Positions 25,146-36,861 of a stretch of DNA of 64,000 nucleotides are shown here, piece by piece. Both the position numbers and the translations under genes were made by a program. Below the pieces are notes generated by a model that was given only the letters and a program-made list of their open reading frames with translations, did no database searches and had not been told where the DNA came from. Each line of letters begins with the position of its first letter. The first letter of the stretch is position 1. The stretch comes from Polytrichum commune (taxonomy: Eukaryota > Streptophyta > Polytrichopsida > Polytrichales > Polytrichaceae), in contig OX485805.1 of assembly GCA_950295325.1 (NCBI GenBank), positions 18,589,501-18,653,500 of the forward strand, given 5' to 3'.

Positions 25146-25402
25146 ATTTTGGTGGAATTTAGAGATTATACAATGTGACCAAATGGTTTAAGGTTGATTT
25201 AGGAATTTATATAGAGGTTGTATTAATAAAAGAAATATGCGTGTCTCCTGAGTGCATGTTCTTAGATGTACACACTACTCAAATGCAAGTGTCTAATTAA
25301 GACAAACATATAATTCCACCCTTGACGTATCACGGACAAAACCAAAAACCAAATGATTGCACATCAAAATTATATATATAATAAATCCAATATACATAAA
25401 CA

Positions 25403-26817
25403 TTACTCTGGATTACGCTCTAGCCATGATGAGAATAAAACATTCTTCATCCTCTCTCCTGCTACCTTTGCAGCTACACCTTCATGGGGAAGTTGCATTC
25501 TTCCCACATGGAATCCAACATGTGGATCACGACGGAATTTGATGTCGGCAGGAATAGGAACACGCTGGTTATGAATTTCACAATAATTGTGAAGTACGCA
25601 ACACGCTAAGTAACCAGCGCTGCTTTTTCTATAGACATATTAAATGCCTTAAGAATGCGCGAACGATTCTTTAAAGAACCAAAAGCTTGCTCGATTACCA
25701 CACGTCCCCAGTTGACAGAGGAGTCAAACCTGTGGAATCCAAAGAAAAATCATAGTCAAAATTTATAAAGACCATACTATGTGCAAAACATTAATAATAT
25801 TAAAAAAAACATGAAAAAAAACAAAGTCGGATCTAATTTTATCCATCATTGCCGGATCTTCTGGTTTGAAATTCTTCAACATGTATGGTCTGCTAGGATA
25901 AGCAGTGTAGCCCACCGAGTAGGGCCGGATCTCCATTCCAGTGAGATGGATGATCGGCTCAGCTAAAATCTGTCTTCTACTCAACTGTGCAGCTAGGGAG
26001 GACACCACAAATCGCCCTGCATCATGGACACCACCGGGTTGTCCCGCACATACGTTCCAAAACATTCTATTTGTGTCGCAAACCGCTTGCAACACAATAC
26101 TATGGAAATGTTTTCTATTGTAAAAATCTTGGTGCATGGGAGTGTATCGTCTACTGGGTCTGGTGCTCAAAGGTATATAGGTGCCATCTATTGCTCCTGC
26201 AATGTTTGGTAACCCTGTGATGTCCCTAAATTTTTTTATAATGCTTTGAAGCCTATCGCCAGAGGGAGTGTGAATAAACTGAAAAAAAATAAACCATCCT
26301 CACCAGACCCTAAAGCCCGACACACTATCATAGTATACTTGCGAATAGTGGATTCTCCGCATCCATACAAATTGTGCATTCTAGCACAACTCACACCATG
26401 AGCCAATCGGTACAAGACAAGTTTGACTTGCTTTCTCACCGGAATGGGGGGTCTAACAAATGTAGGAGCGGTAGGACGCAAAAACGGCGTCAAGAAATCC
26501 ACCAAAGCCTCAAATGCTAAAAATTCCATGCGATAAGTTTGCCAATACCTCAAATTTAACATTTGGGGGGAAGTATGTCACACATCACCCTTCACAATGT
26601 CATGATGGATGTATTGGCGAGGCTCCACCCACCACATACGACGAGAAAATCGCTGGCTCCACGCCATCGCAGCAAAAAATGAGAGCAAACAGCGCATCGA
26701 GTGTCCTCCCGTCATGTCGATTGGAACATACAGCACTACACGGCGACGTTTACGAGCGTGGAACGTTACTAGAACAACCAAGAACGCGAAGAACACCAAG
26801 ATGGAGTGTTCCGCCAT
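25403..26817 (-). pseudogene. PIF/Harbinger (HARBI1-like) transposase, damaged
   Basis: Three exons: about 26817-26304, 26225 to about 25840, and about 25692-25403. Exon 1 contains YWQTYRMEFLAFEALVDFL and VSCARMHNLYGCGESTIRKY, the N-terminal helix-turn-helix of the family. Exon 2 has NIAGAIDGTYIPL (first catalytic Asp) and AVCDTNRMFWNV with GGVHDAGRF (second Asp region). Exon 3 has RVVIEQAFGSLKNRSRIL (catalytic Glu), then CCVLHNYCEIHNQRVP. All three acidic residues are still present. Lesions: an in-frame TGA at 26580-26578 early in exon 1, a one-base phase mismatch at the exon 1/2 junction, and a frame change in exon 3 after SIEKAALVT. It is convergent with the Myb-like gene at 21.8-22.6 kb; both are expected in one autonomous element. 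Confidence 0.8.
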
Positions 26818-26879
26818 CACCCCTAAACCCTAAAGCTTACACACAAAAACGATTATAAACGAACCAAGTTGCGCGTGAA

Positions 26880-27212
26880 CCGAAGAAAACTTGAAATGTG
26901 AGTGCGAAATTCATATGGAAAACTTGAAATGTCGATTCTCTGCAGAGGCTGGAGCTGTTGGAGCTCAGCCTGTAAACCCTAACCCCCGAACCCGACTAGC
27001 AGGTGTGAACGGGGCGGGTGCAGGTGTGACGGCAACATTAACAATATTATCTAGTAACAGGGGGGCGTCACTTGGCGGGGGAGCTCCCACGGGCATGTGC
27101 GGGTCCGCCTCACCCTGCCACACCCCCCCGATTCGCCGGCCTATAAAAAGCCACCACGCGGCATGGCGGGTGGCAGGTGGCGGCCCCCTCTGACGTCCAT
27201 GTGCCTGCCCCC
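26880..27212. other. GC-rich spacer, no gene recognised
   Basis: A GC-rich stretch with CTATAAAAAG at about 27142-27151, which could be a TATA box, but no following start or exon is convincing. A single half-match to the palindrome family (CCCACGGGCATGTGCGGG) lies near 27087. Confidence 0.35.
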
Positions 27213-28356
27213 ATTCCCTCCAATTCCAACCGCCATAAGCTAATCACGTATTAACCCTCCACCATATTTGGTAATGATGACCTTCGGTAGTGGGGTTCTA
27301 TGTCGTATGTACATGGAGTACAAATTTGTTACAAGGCCAAGGAGATTCTTCCTTGGTACCAATGATCATTGTGTAACATATGCATACACCTCATACCACT
27401 ACCAAACATACTCATGCCAAAATAAAAGCTAGTGCACTTGAACACCATGTGTCATGAGGTGAAACTTAATATGGGCCAATCAATACCTAGGTGGCAAATG
27501 GATGTTTCAAGTTAGGGGGTGGAATATGAGTATTACATAATGTCCTTCTTTATTATTATAGTTGATCACAAGCACAAGGATCGTGGGTAACTAACCTACG
27601 ACGAGGGGAAATTGGTAAAGTTGCACAATTCTCCCATTGACGCATGACAATTAAGGGGTTAATATCCTAGAAAATGGGCATATCGAGAAAAAAACTATAT
27701 AAAACTAGTTGGCTACAAAAAATTATAAATGGACTTAAGAGTAATATAGTTGGCTACATACTAGGCATTCCCTCCAAATTTGAAAGTACATAGTAGGCAT
27801 TCCCTCCAATTCCAACCGCCATAAGCTAATCATGTACTAACCCTCCACCATATTTAGTAATGATGACCTTCGGTAGTGGGGTTCTATGTCATATGTACAT
27901 GGAGTACAAATTTGTCATAAGGCCAAGGAGATTCTTCCTTGGTACCAATGATCATTGTGTAACATATGCATACACCTCATACCACTACCGAACATACTCA
28001 TGCCAAAATAAAAGCTAGTGCACTTGAACACCATGTGTCATGAGGTGAAACTTAATATGGGTCAATCAATACCTAGGTGGCAAATGGATGTTTCAAGTTA
28101 GGGGGTGGAATATGAGTATTACATAATGTCCTTCTTTATTATTATAGTTGATTACAAGCACAAGGATCGTGGGTAACTAACCTACGATGAGGGGAAATTG
28201 GTAAAGTTGCACAATTCTTCCATTGACGCATGACAATTAAGGGGTTAATATCCTAGAATATTAAAGGGTTAATATCCTAGAAAGTGGGCATTCCGAGAAA
28301 AAAAACTATATAAAACTAGTTGGCTACAAAAATTTATAAATGGACTTAAGAGTAAT
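27213..28356 (+). repeat. 585-bp tandem direct duplication
   Basis: Unit 1 (27213-27797) and unit 2 (27798-28356) both begin CATTCCCTCCAATTCCAACC and are nearly identical through the TACATGGAGTACAAATTTG, TGGGGTTCTATGTC, CTAGGTGGCAAATGGATG and GGACTTAAGAGTAATATAG landmarks. Differences are scattered single bases; unit 2 also has a ~24-bp internal duplication around TTAATATCCTAGAA. Neither unit has a coding frame. Confidence 0.88.
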
Positions 28357-29650
28357 ATAGGGTATCAAAAATGGCATTGGACATCTTTAAAGTACTATAG
28401 GGTATGGAATAATAGGTAATTTGGATTTATAAGTAATGGAAGACCCTTTTTTATTAACCCAAAGTAGAAAATTACATAATGATAGCATGTGAAAAAATAA
28501 ATTGAAAGTAATACCCCCGTATAAAATAGTGGTTGTTTGCACATGTATACTTGACTCTATAACACACTGAGGTCCCCCGTGAGTTGAGGTGACCCAACGT
28601 GAGTGAGAGGTTTGCCATCAATGAGAAGAGTGTTTTTTTTAAGCTCTAAATCTTCGATGTTCCTTTTAGAGATATGAACCACCTAAGATATAAGACCATG
28701 CCATGGGGCATTGGAATAAATGCACATTAACTTCTACTTTGAAACATTTAATATGATCTTATCTTTCTTTCACCACGTTTTTTAGTCGAACACCAATTAT
28801 ACACGTCCCAAATGCAACCCCCGCCCCTACCTAGATGGGTCTCAACCTCTCTAGCATGAAGGGGCGTCAACTTTGTTAGCCATCAAAGTTGTGAGTCTTT
28901 TTAGGTCTACTTGATAATATTTGCAAGAGTGATTCCTAGCCTTGTATAGCCCTTGTGTAATTATGAATAGAATATGACATGCTAAGTTACAATAATAATC
29001 AACAACTTCATCGCGAGTATCACCTTCATGAAATTTCCGTTCATGAGCACTTACTAATGTCTTGGCATAAGTGTGTTCGATTATAGATATTTTGGTGTGT
29101 GACTATGTTACACAATGGTTCACAAGTTGACTAAAGTGCACACAAACAACATTTGGCATTCGTATGTATCCTTGAGAATATCGGCATGTTGGCATTCTAA
29201 AATGGGAACACATGACACTTGCCATTGGGATGCCCAAGAATATCACTCCCCTTGCATATACTACACTCTAACCTCCCTAATATCATGCATGTGGCAATCA
29301 AAGCACACGTGGTATTAAGGGGACATGTATGTAGTGCTAACATGGATGTGCGATAATAGAGAATTAGTTGTTACTAGAATCCCAATTGTATATGAGTAGG
29401 AAACAAACAAATGGTGAGCAACTAAGAAGGTCCAACACTAAGTGAGTCTAAGTGGCCTACCACACTAATGGGTTTAGGGTTTAGGGTTTAGGGTTATTTA
29501 TTTCTTTAGCATTTTCAACCTTGGGTTAATAGAAAAGGGCCTTGCATTTCTTATAATTCAAAATTTCCTATTATTCCATACCCTATAGTACTTTAAAGAT
29601 GTCCAGTGCCATTTTTGACACCCTATATTACTCTAAGTCCTTTTGTTCAT
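28338..29650. mobile_element. non-autonomous element with ~110-130-bp terminal inverted repeats
   Basis: The left arm (28338-28470) holds TATAGGGTATCAAAAATGGC, ACATCTTTAAAGTACTATAG and GGTATGGAATAATAGG; the complement of all three is found in order at about 29516-29640, with the same phrase near TTAACCCAA closing both arms. The left outer boundary overlaps the end of the tandem duplication, so the exact termini and target duplication are unresolved. The interior (28.48-29.5 kb) has no gene recognised and carries the telomere-like run at 29470. Confidence 0.75.
29470..29495 (+). repeat. interstitial telomere-type repeat (TTTAGGG, ~3.5 copies)
   Basis: A perfect run of TTTAGGG heptamers. This is the plant telomere unit; three to four copies can arise by chance or repair, so it only supports a plant origin. 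Confidence 0.7.
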
Positions 29651-29690
29651 TTTTTTGTTCTTTGGGCAAGAACGGTGGGAAACAATGGGG

Positions 29691-29730
29691 TGACAACCAC
29701 CACCACCACCACCACCACCACCACCACCAC
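29691..29730 (+). repeat. ACC microsatellite
   Basis: About 12 uninterrupted ACC triplets beginning after GGGGTGACA. It lies just outside the right arm of the inverted-repeat element. Confidence 0.9.
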
Positions 29731-30849
29731 ATCTTCAATTGAGTATGGAATTGATTATTACAAGTCGTCAAGTATTCATAATCCAAGCACTACAAAGGTG
29801 AATGCAAAGTTCAATTGCACATTTATAGTATTCTATGCCAACTTTGCAAATATGCGTGAGAGGGGCGGGGCCTAGCCGAACACAAATGTGATTTAGGCCG
29901 GGGCACCTTAACATGAGTTGCTAGGGTAAGGTCCATTATAGCATGTTCAAGTTTCATTCCTCCAATGATTAGTAGGTTATTTATATGACATGCCTCTTTC
30001 AATTCAGACAACACCAATATGTCTTGTAGCTTGGATATGAGTTGGAGTCTGTTGGGTTGGGTACAAAACTAATATTTAAATAAAATTATACTAAGTCCAA
30101 GTCCAAAATGATAATGTGTTGAAATCTGTCACATGATCGTGTGATACGATGGTACGGTAGGATCCTACCATTGAATATGTGATGGTGATTGTGAAAATAC
30201 CCCAAGGTCAGCAAGTATACATGGTTTTTCATCTACAAACCTCTCATGTATAAGGGGCTGAATTTCATAGTGACCCATTTACATCATGTAGGTTTGAAAT
30301 GAAGAATCCACCACCAAGGCTTTAAAGACACCGGAATATAACTACACTAAATATCATATTTAGTGTCATATGGTATTTTATGTCACTATGGGAACTTTTT
30401 GGATGACATTTCTTATGAATGAGCAAACAAATATTGTCATGGATGATGGATGAGTTCATCCATTGGCCAAACCCGTATCTTCTCTTGTTAGCAACTTGTG
30501 ATGAAATATTGTCATGGATGATTGAAATTTGGATGAAAAATTGCATGGTAAGTGACAGTAATTGCAACAATGTAAATCTATAATCCCCCAAAAAGTTTAC
30601 ATGGAATGACTAGGCATGTGACATTGAAGCAACATGTTAGAAGACAATCTAGATGTCAATTGAGATTCATTAAAAATAAAATAAAAAATGCAACACGACA
30701 CTTTGGATTTAAAGTTGAATGTTGAATGAAATTTGTCAATCATACACATTGGTAAGAAAGACGTGGCAAGCAATCATTGACTCGTACAACCCTGCCACCG
30801 ATGATGTGCGGTGTTGGTTCTCTAAGGGCAGGTATCAATGTATAATAGT
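29731..30849. other. non-coding spacer
   Basis: No gene recognised. The phrase GTCATGGATGAT occurs twice near 30435 and 30514 as part of a short direct repeat (AAATATTGTCATGGATGAT). Confidence 0.45.
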
Positions 30850-31071
30850 GAACATGAAGATTTTTGGGCATAATCCGTTGAGGTCCTAGTGTTTGCAAGT
30901 TAAACCAGTTACATGTTGACATCCTTTGATTTTCCTTTATTAAATTGGGGTATATTCTATAAATTCCTATAAAATGATTGGTAATTTTCCTACAGTTTTG
31001 ATCTTCAACCAGTTATAGCTCAAACTCAACTGGTTCATTTGTACCTAATTGCCGGTTTTCCCCGATCATAG
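30850..31071 (+). repeat. MITE-like dispersed repeat family A, copy 2
   Basis: Starts AGATTTTTGGGCATAATC and ends GGTTTTCCCCGATCATAG, nearly full length (about 220 bp). Its right end is the complement of the left end of the best copy at 45.6 kb, so the family has short terminal inverted repeats around TGATCGGGGA. Confidence 0.8.
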
Positions 31072-33600
31072 ATGTGTAATGGGCTTGGCCTATAGGCCTT
31101 GCCTATCGAGGGCTCCCATCATACATCAATACCCGTCCTCAAACAAACAATACCTAATACACGGTATCGACCGGTGTCGATGTCCGGGTATGAGATTTGT
31201 CCTCCGGGTATTAGAGGGCCCCATTTGCACTGCGGTTCACCCCCTGGGTCACCCGTCGTGTGCTAACCGTATGCTCACCCTTGGTCACCCTTGCTCAAGC
31301 GGCGTTTCGTCCGTCTCGCACCTCTGGTCTGGTCTGGCGATGGCAGAAGCGAGTGAGCTATCAGAAACCCTGTGTCTGCGAATCGGCTCTGTCGGTAGCC
31401 TAGGTCATTTGAACTCGCTCACTCGCATCCGCGTAATCCCGCCATTTCAACGAGGGCATTCTTACGGTCTCCTTCTACATCTTGGAGCCTGTGAGAAGAG
31501 TTCTGTAGGTTCTGATGTGCTTAACTTATCGCCATATGTGCACGAATGCCAGGGTGGATTGATAATAAGGAGAAGTTGTGTAATTGGTGTGGAATATTTG
31601 ATTTCCTATTGTCTGATCGGTGTCAGACCTCAGATTGCTTGCGGCTATTGATTCTTTGATGCCGTAGGGTTTGGCTGGGACTCTTTCTGGTTCATTGATC
31701 CCTTGGTCTGCCTGCAAATTCTGGTGATGCCATTGTTCTGGTTGCGGGAATCGAAAGATCATGGCACGATCTGGAAATGGAGTCTACGCATATTGGTCGA
31801 CAAGTTGAGGAAGCGGAGGAATGGACAGAGCAGCTCAAGAAGGGAGGCTCATTATCTTGCAGTAAGAGGCCCTCATTACTTGGCTGATAAAGTGAAGATT
31901 CCAGGAGGCGATTGTCTTGTGAAGCCGCTTGCCTTTGATTCTCTCTCATCTCTCTCCACTTTTCTGGAGTGGAGGATGACGATTGAAGTACAAGGGTGGT
32001 GCTTGTAAGCTGTAAGTATTACATACTCTTACTGAAAATTGCTATCGTTGTTGCAGTCTTAGCTAGGTTGAAGTAAGTGTAGGCCATCGCAAAACAAGCT
32101 GTTCGATGTTACAACAATTCTGGTTATGAGAAGTTCGTGCTGCTTTTTAATCTGCTTAACTGCTACCTCGGAGGTTTGTTACCTCGTGTAACTCTCCAAC
32201 AGACCTCGCTGCAACAATAAGAGCGAGGTGCGGAGACAAGAGAAGGTTTTACATAAAGTCGCACCATAACATCCAAGGTTGGGAAATATCGTCACGAAAC
32301 AAGCTGTGTTACGTAAGTTTTTGCTTTTGATCTGCTAGCTGCCTCGGAAGTTAGCTTAATTCTGTTATGAAATAGTGAAATCTTCTATCTGCTCTGCAAC
32401 AATGTGAGCGAAGTGCGGAGACAGGTTGTACACATAATGCACTGTTCATTTGCACCATAAATCGAAGGTTGGGGAACATCACAAAACAAGTGCTGTGCAA
32501 CTAATTTTGAAATGATGAGCTCTTGCTCTTTTCGTACATCAAAACAGCAGGTTCATGGTTACCTCCTCTCTGACAAAACAAGTGCGTTGCAACAAGTCCG
32601 AAAATGGATTGTTTGTGCTCCTACTCACCTCGCTACCTCGGAACATTAGGATTATAAATGCTTCTAACTACTGTACCTCTTGACAGATTTACTATTTATT
32701 TTGTAAGTATAACGTAATTGGACGCTAGGAGCGAGGAATGTTTTTTCTGTTAATTGTTCCTAAGTCTTGAATTATGTTGTAGCAGAGGAGTTAGTAATAG
32801 AATGCCATACCTGTGCTTTTTCTTCTCGGTTTGACGTGTTATAACCTTTCAGGTCCTTCACAACATTGAGAAGATTACCCCTATCATTGTTATAAGACTA
32901 GAATTAATGTTAATTTTTCTCTTGCCGATTCAAGTAAGAGTTTCCCGAATTATATTTTCTAGATTTCTTGATTGCGGGGATCATCAAGATTGCAGGAAAT
33001 CGAGTAAGAGTTTGCCTATGTATCGAATGACAAGATCTAATATGAAGAGAGCAACATTAGTCTGCAGGGATCTCTGGTAGGATTGTATATTATGCATCAA
33101 GAGGAATAGTAGCACGTGGGGATCCGTGTTAAGCACAGCAGCTGCTTGAAGTGTATCGAGTTTGCAATTCGAAACTGAAATACTCATCTCTGTCTACGTC
33201 TAAGAAATTTGTTTGTGAGTTTGCTTTAAGCAGAATGGAAGGAAGCACAACTAATGTGTATGTGATGGATGGCAATTATGCAGTGTCTTGATGACAACCA
33301 TGAAACTCTGATGTCAAGAAATTGTACCTAAGTATGCTTTCAGCTTGCATCGAAACTTAATACCATGGTCGTGGATTTTACAAAACGTTGATGACTCATA
33401 GTATCACTGTCAAGGACACAACTACTGCATCAAAGTGGTGAAGGCAAGTACCTCGAAGGAAAGATTGTATCTCTTTGACGAAAACACAGTTCATCTTGTG
33501 AAATCTCCGATTATGTTGAACTGGAGTCATATACATTAATCAAAGGCTGTACACATGTTTGAAACACATGTTTTTGTGTTTTGTTTTGTGCAGGAACCAA
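31072..33600 (+). other. possible 5' region / leader of the H3-mimic gene
   Basis: No convincing long coding frame. An ATG at 31339 opens 103 codons (MAEASELSETLCLRIGS) without recognisable similarity. The motif GAGCGAGGTGCGGAGACAAG near 32221 recurs near 32407 in a larger imperfect direct repeat together with TGCTACCTCGGA-type blocks. The stretch ends in a pyrimidine-rich tract and CAG at 33590-33596 that would serve as acceptor for a non-coding exon ending at 33646. Confidence 0.35.
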
Positions 33601-33720
33601 CATTGAAATTGAACAACATTCGCAATGAGCCCACCAAAGAAGCCTGGTGAGTTTCCATTACATGAGTGTAAGTAGGGTTGTGAGTATGAAAGGGGTTATT
33701 TAAAAGGGATTACTTCAAGT

Positions 33721-33868
33721 CCCACGGGTGTTCACCCGTGGGACTAGGGAAGAGTGAAGATGAATGGGGAGGTGTCCCACGGGTGTTCACCCGTGGGACT
33801 GGAGAAGAATGAGGTTTAGGTCATGACTGAGTTGTGTGTGGGTGTTCCCACGGGTGTTCACCCGTGGG
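33721..33868. repeat. three dispersed palindromes, 55-71 bp apart
   Basis: Identical cores at 33721-33742, 33776-33797 and 33847-33868. Each is arm CCCACGGGTG, centre TT, arm CACCCGTGGG. They lie in the intron 33647-34082, ahead of the first coding exon of the H3-mimic gene. These are the most perfect cluster outside 5.9-6.5 kb. Confidence 0.92.
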
Positions 33869-34219
33869 AGTTGGGAAGGACAGAAGAAGTCCCACGAGGA
33901 GAGAGACGATTGTAGATTTGTTTATGGAATGGATGGGTTTGTGGGATGTGCATATATTTTGGAATAAATTTGTAAACGGACTAAAGAAATGGTTTTGGAT
34001 GTTATAAAGGTTATGTTATAGAGGAGACTACAATATGGGTTCTAGACATATATGTGTAATAGACAGTTGGTGATTCATTCAGGTGCATAGAGGTATCGAA
34101 GTGATTTCTCATTTGAATAAAGATGGCAAGAACTAAGCAAACAGCTCATAAAGGTATAACCACAATACCTATGTGCACGTCAATGTTATATGATTTATCA
34201 AATTTGAGAATATATCATA

Positions 34220-35470
34220 GGGAATTGTTAAAACCACCACGCCTTTTGTTAATGCCACCACGCTCGTGATTTGCAGTCACGTCGTTTGGAATTTTACGCG
34301 CGATGTCGGGGTATTTTAAATTAAACTAATCTCTTGGCGGGCCGGACGAGGGCCGCTATATGAACCATTTATGACGGGGGAAGATCTTTACTATACACGG
34401 GCCGCTTCTAAGGGGGCGGACATTGGTGGGGCTCACTTATGCCGTCGGCCTCATGTCTTATTTCGGGGAGCCCACCTTTAGGCTCTTGTTGGGCTAGGCG
34501 GGCTCGGTGGCTCGGTAGCTACGTGGCTACGTGGATTAGACAACTAAGTATAATTCTTTTCTAGGCCTACTTATTACTAAATAATTAGTTGGTTAGGTCT
34601 ACTTACTACTTAATAACTAGTTGGTTAGGCCTACTTACAACTTAATAACTAGTTGCTTAGGCCTATTTACTACTAATTAATTAGTTGCTTAGGCCTACTT
34701 ACTACTTAATAACTAGTTGGTTAGGCCTACTTACTGCTAATAAGTAGTTCGTTAGTCTTATTTGCTTAGTACCAAAGGATGACTAAGGTTGAGTCAATTC
34801 TATTATGTATTCACACATGTGAATTACACCAATCATCTCGCATTAATTGCATGTTCGGCATCCTAATATCCTATTACAAGAAGTGGGTGCAGAAAGAAAA
34901 TGTCCGTTTAAGACCCGGTTACCTTACAATGTTGGGCGGAGTTGGAAGTGTCCACATTGCATTCAAGTTGTAAACCATGTGTGAGTACATAATAAAATTG
35001 ACTCAACCTTAGTCACCCTTTGCTACTAAGCAAGTAAGACTAATGAACTACTTATTAGTAGTAAGTAGGCCTAACCAACTAGTTATTAAGTAGTAAGTAG
35101 GCCTAAGCAACTAGTTATTTAGTAATAAGTAGGCCTAGAAAGGAATTATACTTAGTTGCCTAATCCGCCTAGCCACCGAGCCACCGAGCCCGCCTAGCCC
35201 AACAAGAGCCTAAAGGTGGGCTCTCCGAAATAAGACATGAGGCCGACGGCATAAGTGAGCCCCACCAATGTCCGCCCCCTAGAACCGGCCCGCGTATAGT
35301 AAAGATCTTTCCCCGCCATAAATGGTTCATATAGCGGCCCTCGTCCGGTCCACCAAGAGATTAGTTTAATTTAAGATACTCCGACATCGCGCGTAAAATC
35401 CCAAATGACGTGACTGCAAATCACGAGCGTGGTGGCATTAACAAAAGGCGTGGTGGTTTTAACAATTCCC
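34220..35470. mobile_element. foldback MULE-type element (1251 bp) with 9-bp target duplication
   Basis: Two long inverted arms (about 34220-34815 and 34975-35470) begin GGGAATTGTTAAAACCACCA and are near-identical over about 500 bp. The flanks are the exact 9-bp duplication TATATCATA (34211-34219 and 35471-35479), the Mutator-class length. The left arm carries extra tandem units of about 40-50 bp (TTAGGCCTACTTACTACTTA...), about six against about three in the right arm. The ~160-bp centre has no transposase. It sits inside the first coding intron of the H3-mimic gene. Confidence 0.93.
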
Positions 35471-36837
35471 TATATCATACCATGCGGAGTACTAACATGT
35501 GCATTGGTTTTCTATAGTATCTGGAGGTTTATCCAGAGCGGTGAATTCTAATATTGAGGTTCTGGGCCCAGATGTGCAATGGTTCATGCAATACAGTGGG
35601 TTTGGAGAGACAACGGTACTGTTGTTGTACATGAAGAGTGGGCCTAATTCCACATGGAGAAAATACTTGAAAGCAAAGTATGTAATGGACATTCAAGCAG
35701 ATGGGAGCCGGATATTGATAATGTGCAAGTCGGCAGAACGGAAGAGAGACTTCAAGGTTGCAGGATTCGTGGAGTCCTTTTCATATGCGGATGTGAATGA
35801 AGAGCTAAATACTGAGGGAGAAAATATCTGCTTATTGAACAGTGAATTTTTTTACTTATTATATAGAATATTATGATACAAATGAACACACCAAGACCGT
35901 GGAGGAAAGAACAATAATGCTCGAGCAAGACTACAAATCTGCTCTACGTCGAGTGAAGGTTATAGTTGAAGAGGCAAAGGCGGCAAGGTTGGAAGCTTTT
36001 TTGAAGAAAAAACAAATCCGCGATGGGAAGAGGAAGGATCCTGCTGATGTCCGAACAGAATCGTCTAGAAAAAAGACGAGACTTGACGAAGGACAAGACA
36101 TTATTGTCAAAGACAGTCCCAACGAAGATGTTGCTCTTAAGAGGGGAAAAAATAAGACAGTCGATCCTAGTCTTTTTTTTTAACTCGAAAAGATTCCGAA
36201 GAGATCGAAGAGTGGGCCTCCAAACAATTTGGTTGGAGACAGCTTGATGGATATTGAGTTGTTAAAAAAAAAAATAATACGGTGTGGATATTCGGCGAAG
36301 GAGTCTCTGGATTTGTTAGTATTCACAATATAGAGCGTGGAGATGAAGGGTATAATTGTCGACCAATTTCCGAGGCGCACTTGAACTATGTCTTCATGCC
36401 GAAGACTCATCCCAACTTCCTGATAATCGTTCCTTCGGATAAATGCAGAAGACCCACCAATTTTAATGAAGTGAAAGACATATTGTTTCATGTGGTTAAC
36501 GGACAATACATGTTGGCAGTCTGCCTAGTGTACGTACATGACCCCAGCAACACTGAACATGTGAAGAGAGTTCTTTCAAAATTGTCGTGTAATGTGGTCT
36601 GGGCCCCTGAAGGTGATGACGATCCTCTATTCCATCTTTCTGGCGTCCTTAATCTGAATAGTGAGTACAGAAAACACTTTCCATCATGGGTGGAGTGCAT
36701 TCAGTACGCTAGGAAGACATGGATTAGACGAGGAAGACCTGCTCGAACTGTACGGGAGAATGCCAACAATACAGATGCTTTTAAGTAGTGGAAGGTATAT
36801 TCTAAACCTGGATTTTTGAATTTCTCATTTGTATGAT

Positions 36838-36861
36838 GCCCATGGGTGTTCACCCGTGGGC
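36838..36861. repeat. dispersed palindrome in an intron of the H3-mimic gene
   Basis: Arms GCCCATGGGTG / CACCCGTGGGC, one mismatch, centre TT. It lies within the intron 36795-36932. Confidence 0.88.

Noticed and set aside
22086-26925. 17-base identity (GTGCGAAATTCATATGG) near 22088 and 26910 as possible ends of the Harbinger element
   Set aside because: It is in direct, not inverted, orientation, one copy is in Myb-like coding sequence, and a single match of this size in 64 kb is plausible by chance.
31049-31651. 200-residue plus-strand frame
   Set aside because: No domain, low-quality composition, begins in the end of a family A repeat; kept only as a possible leader region.
33625-33646. 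MSPPKKPG as the true N-terminus of the H3-mimic gene
   Set aside because: Joined to the next acceptor at 34083 it meets TAG after two codons, so it is at most a leader reading frame.
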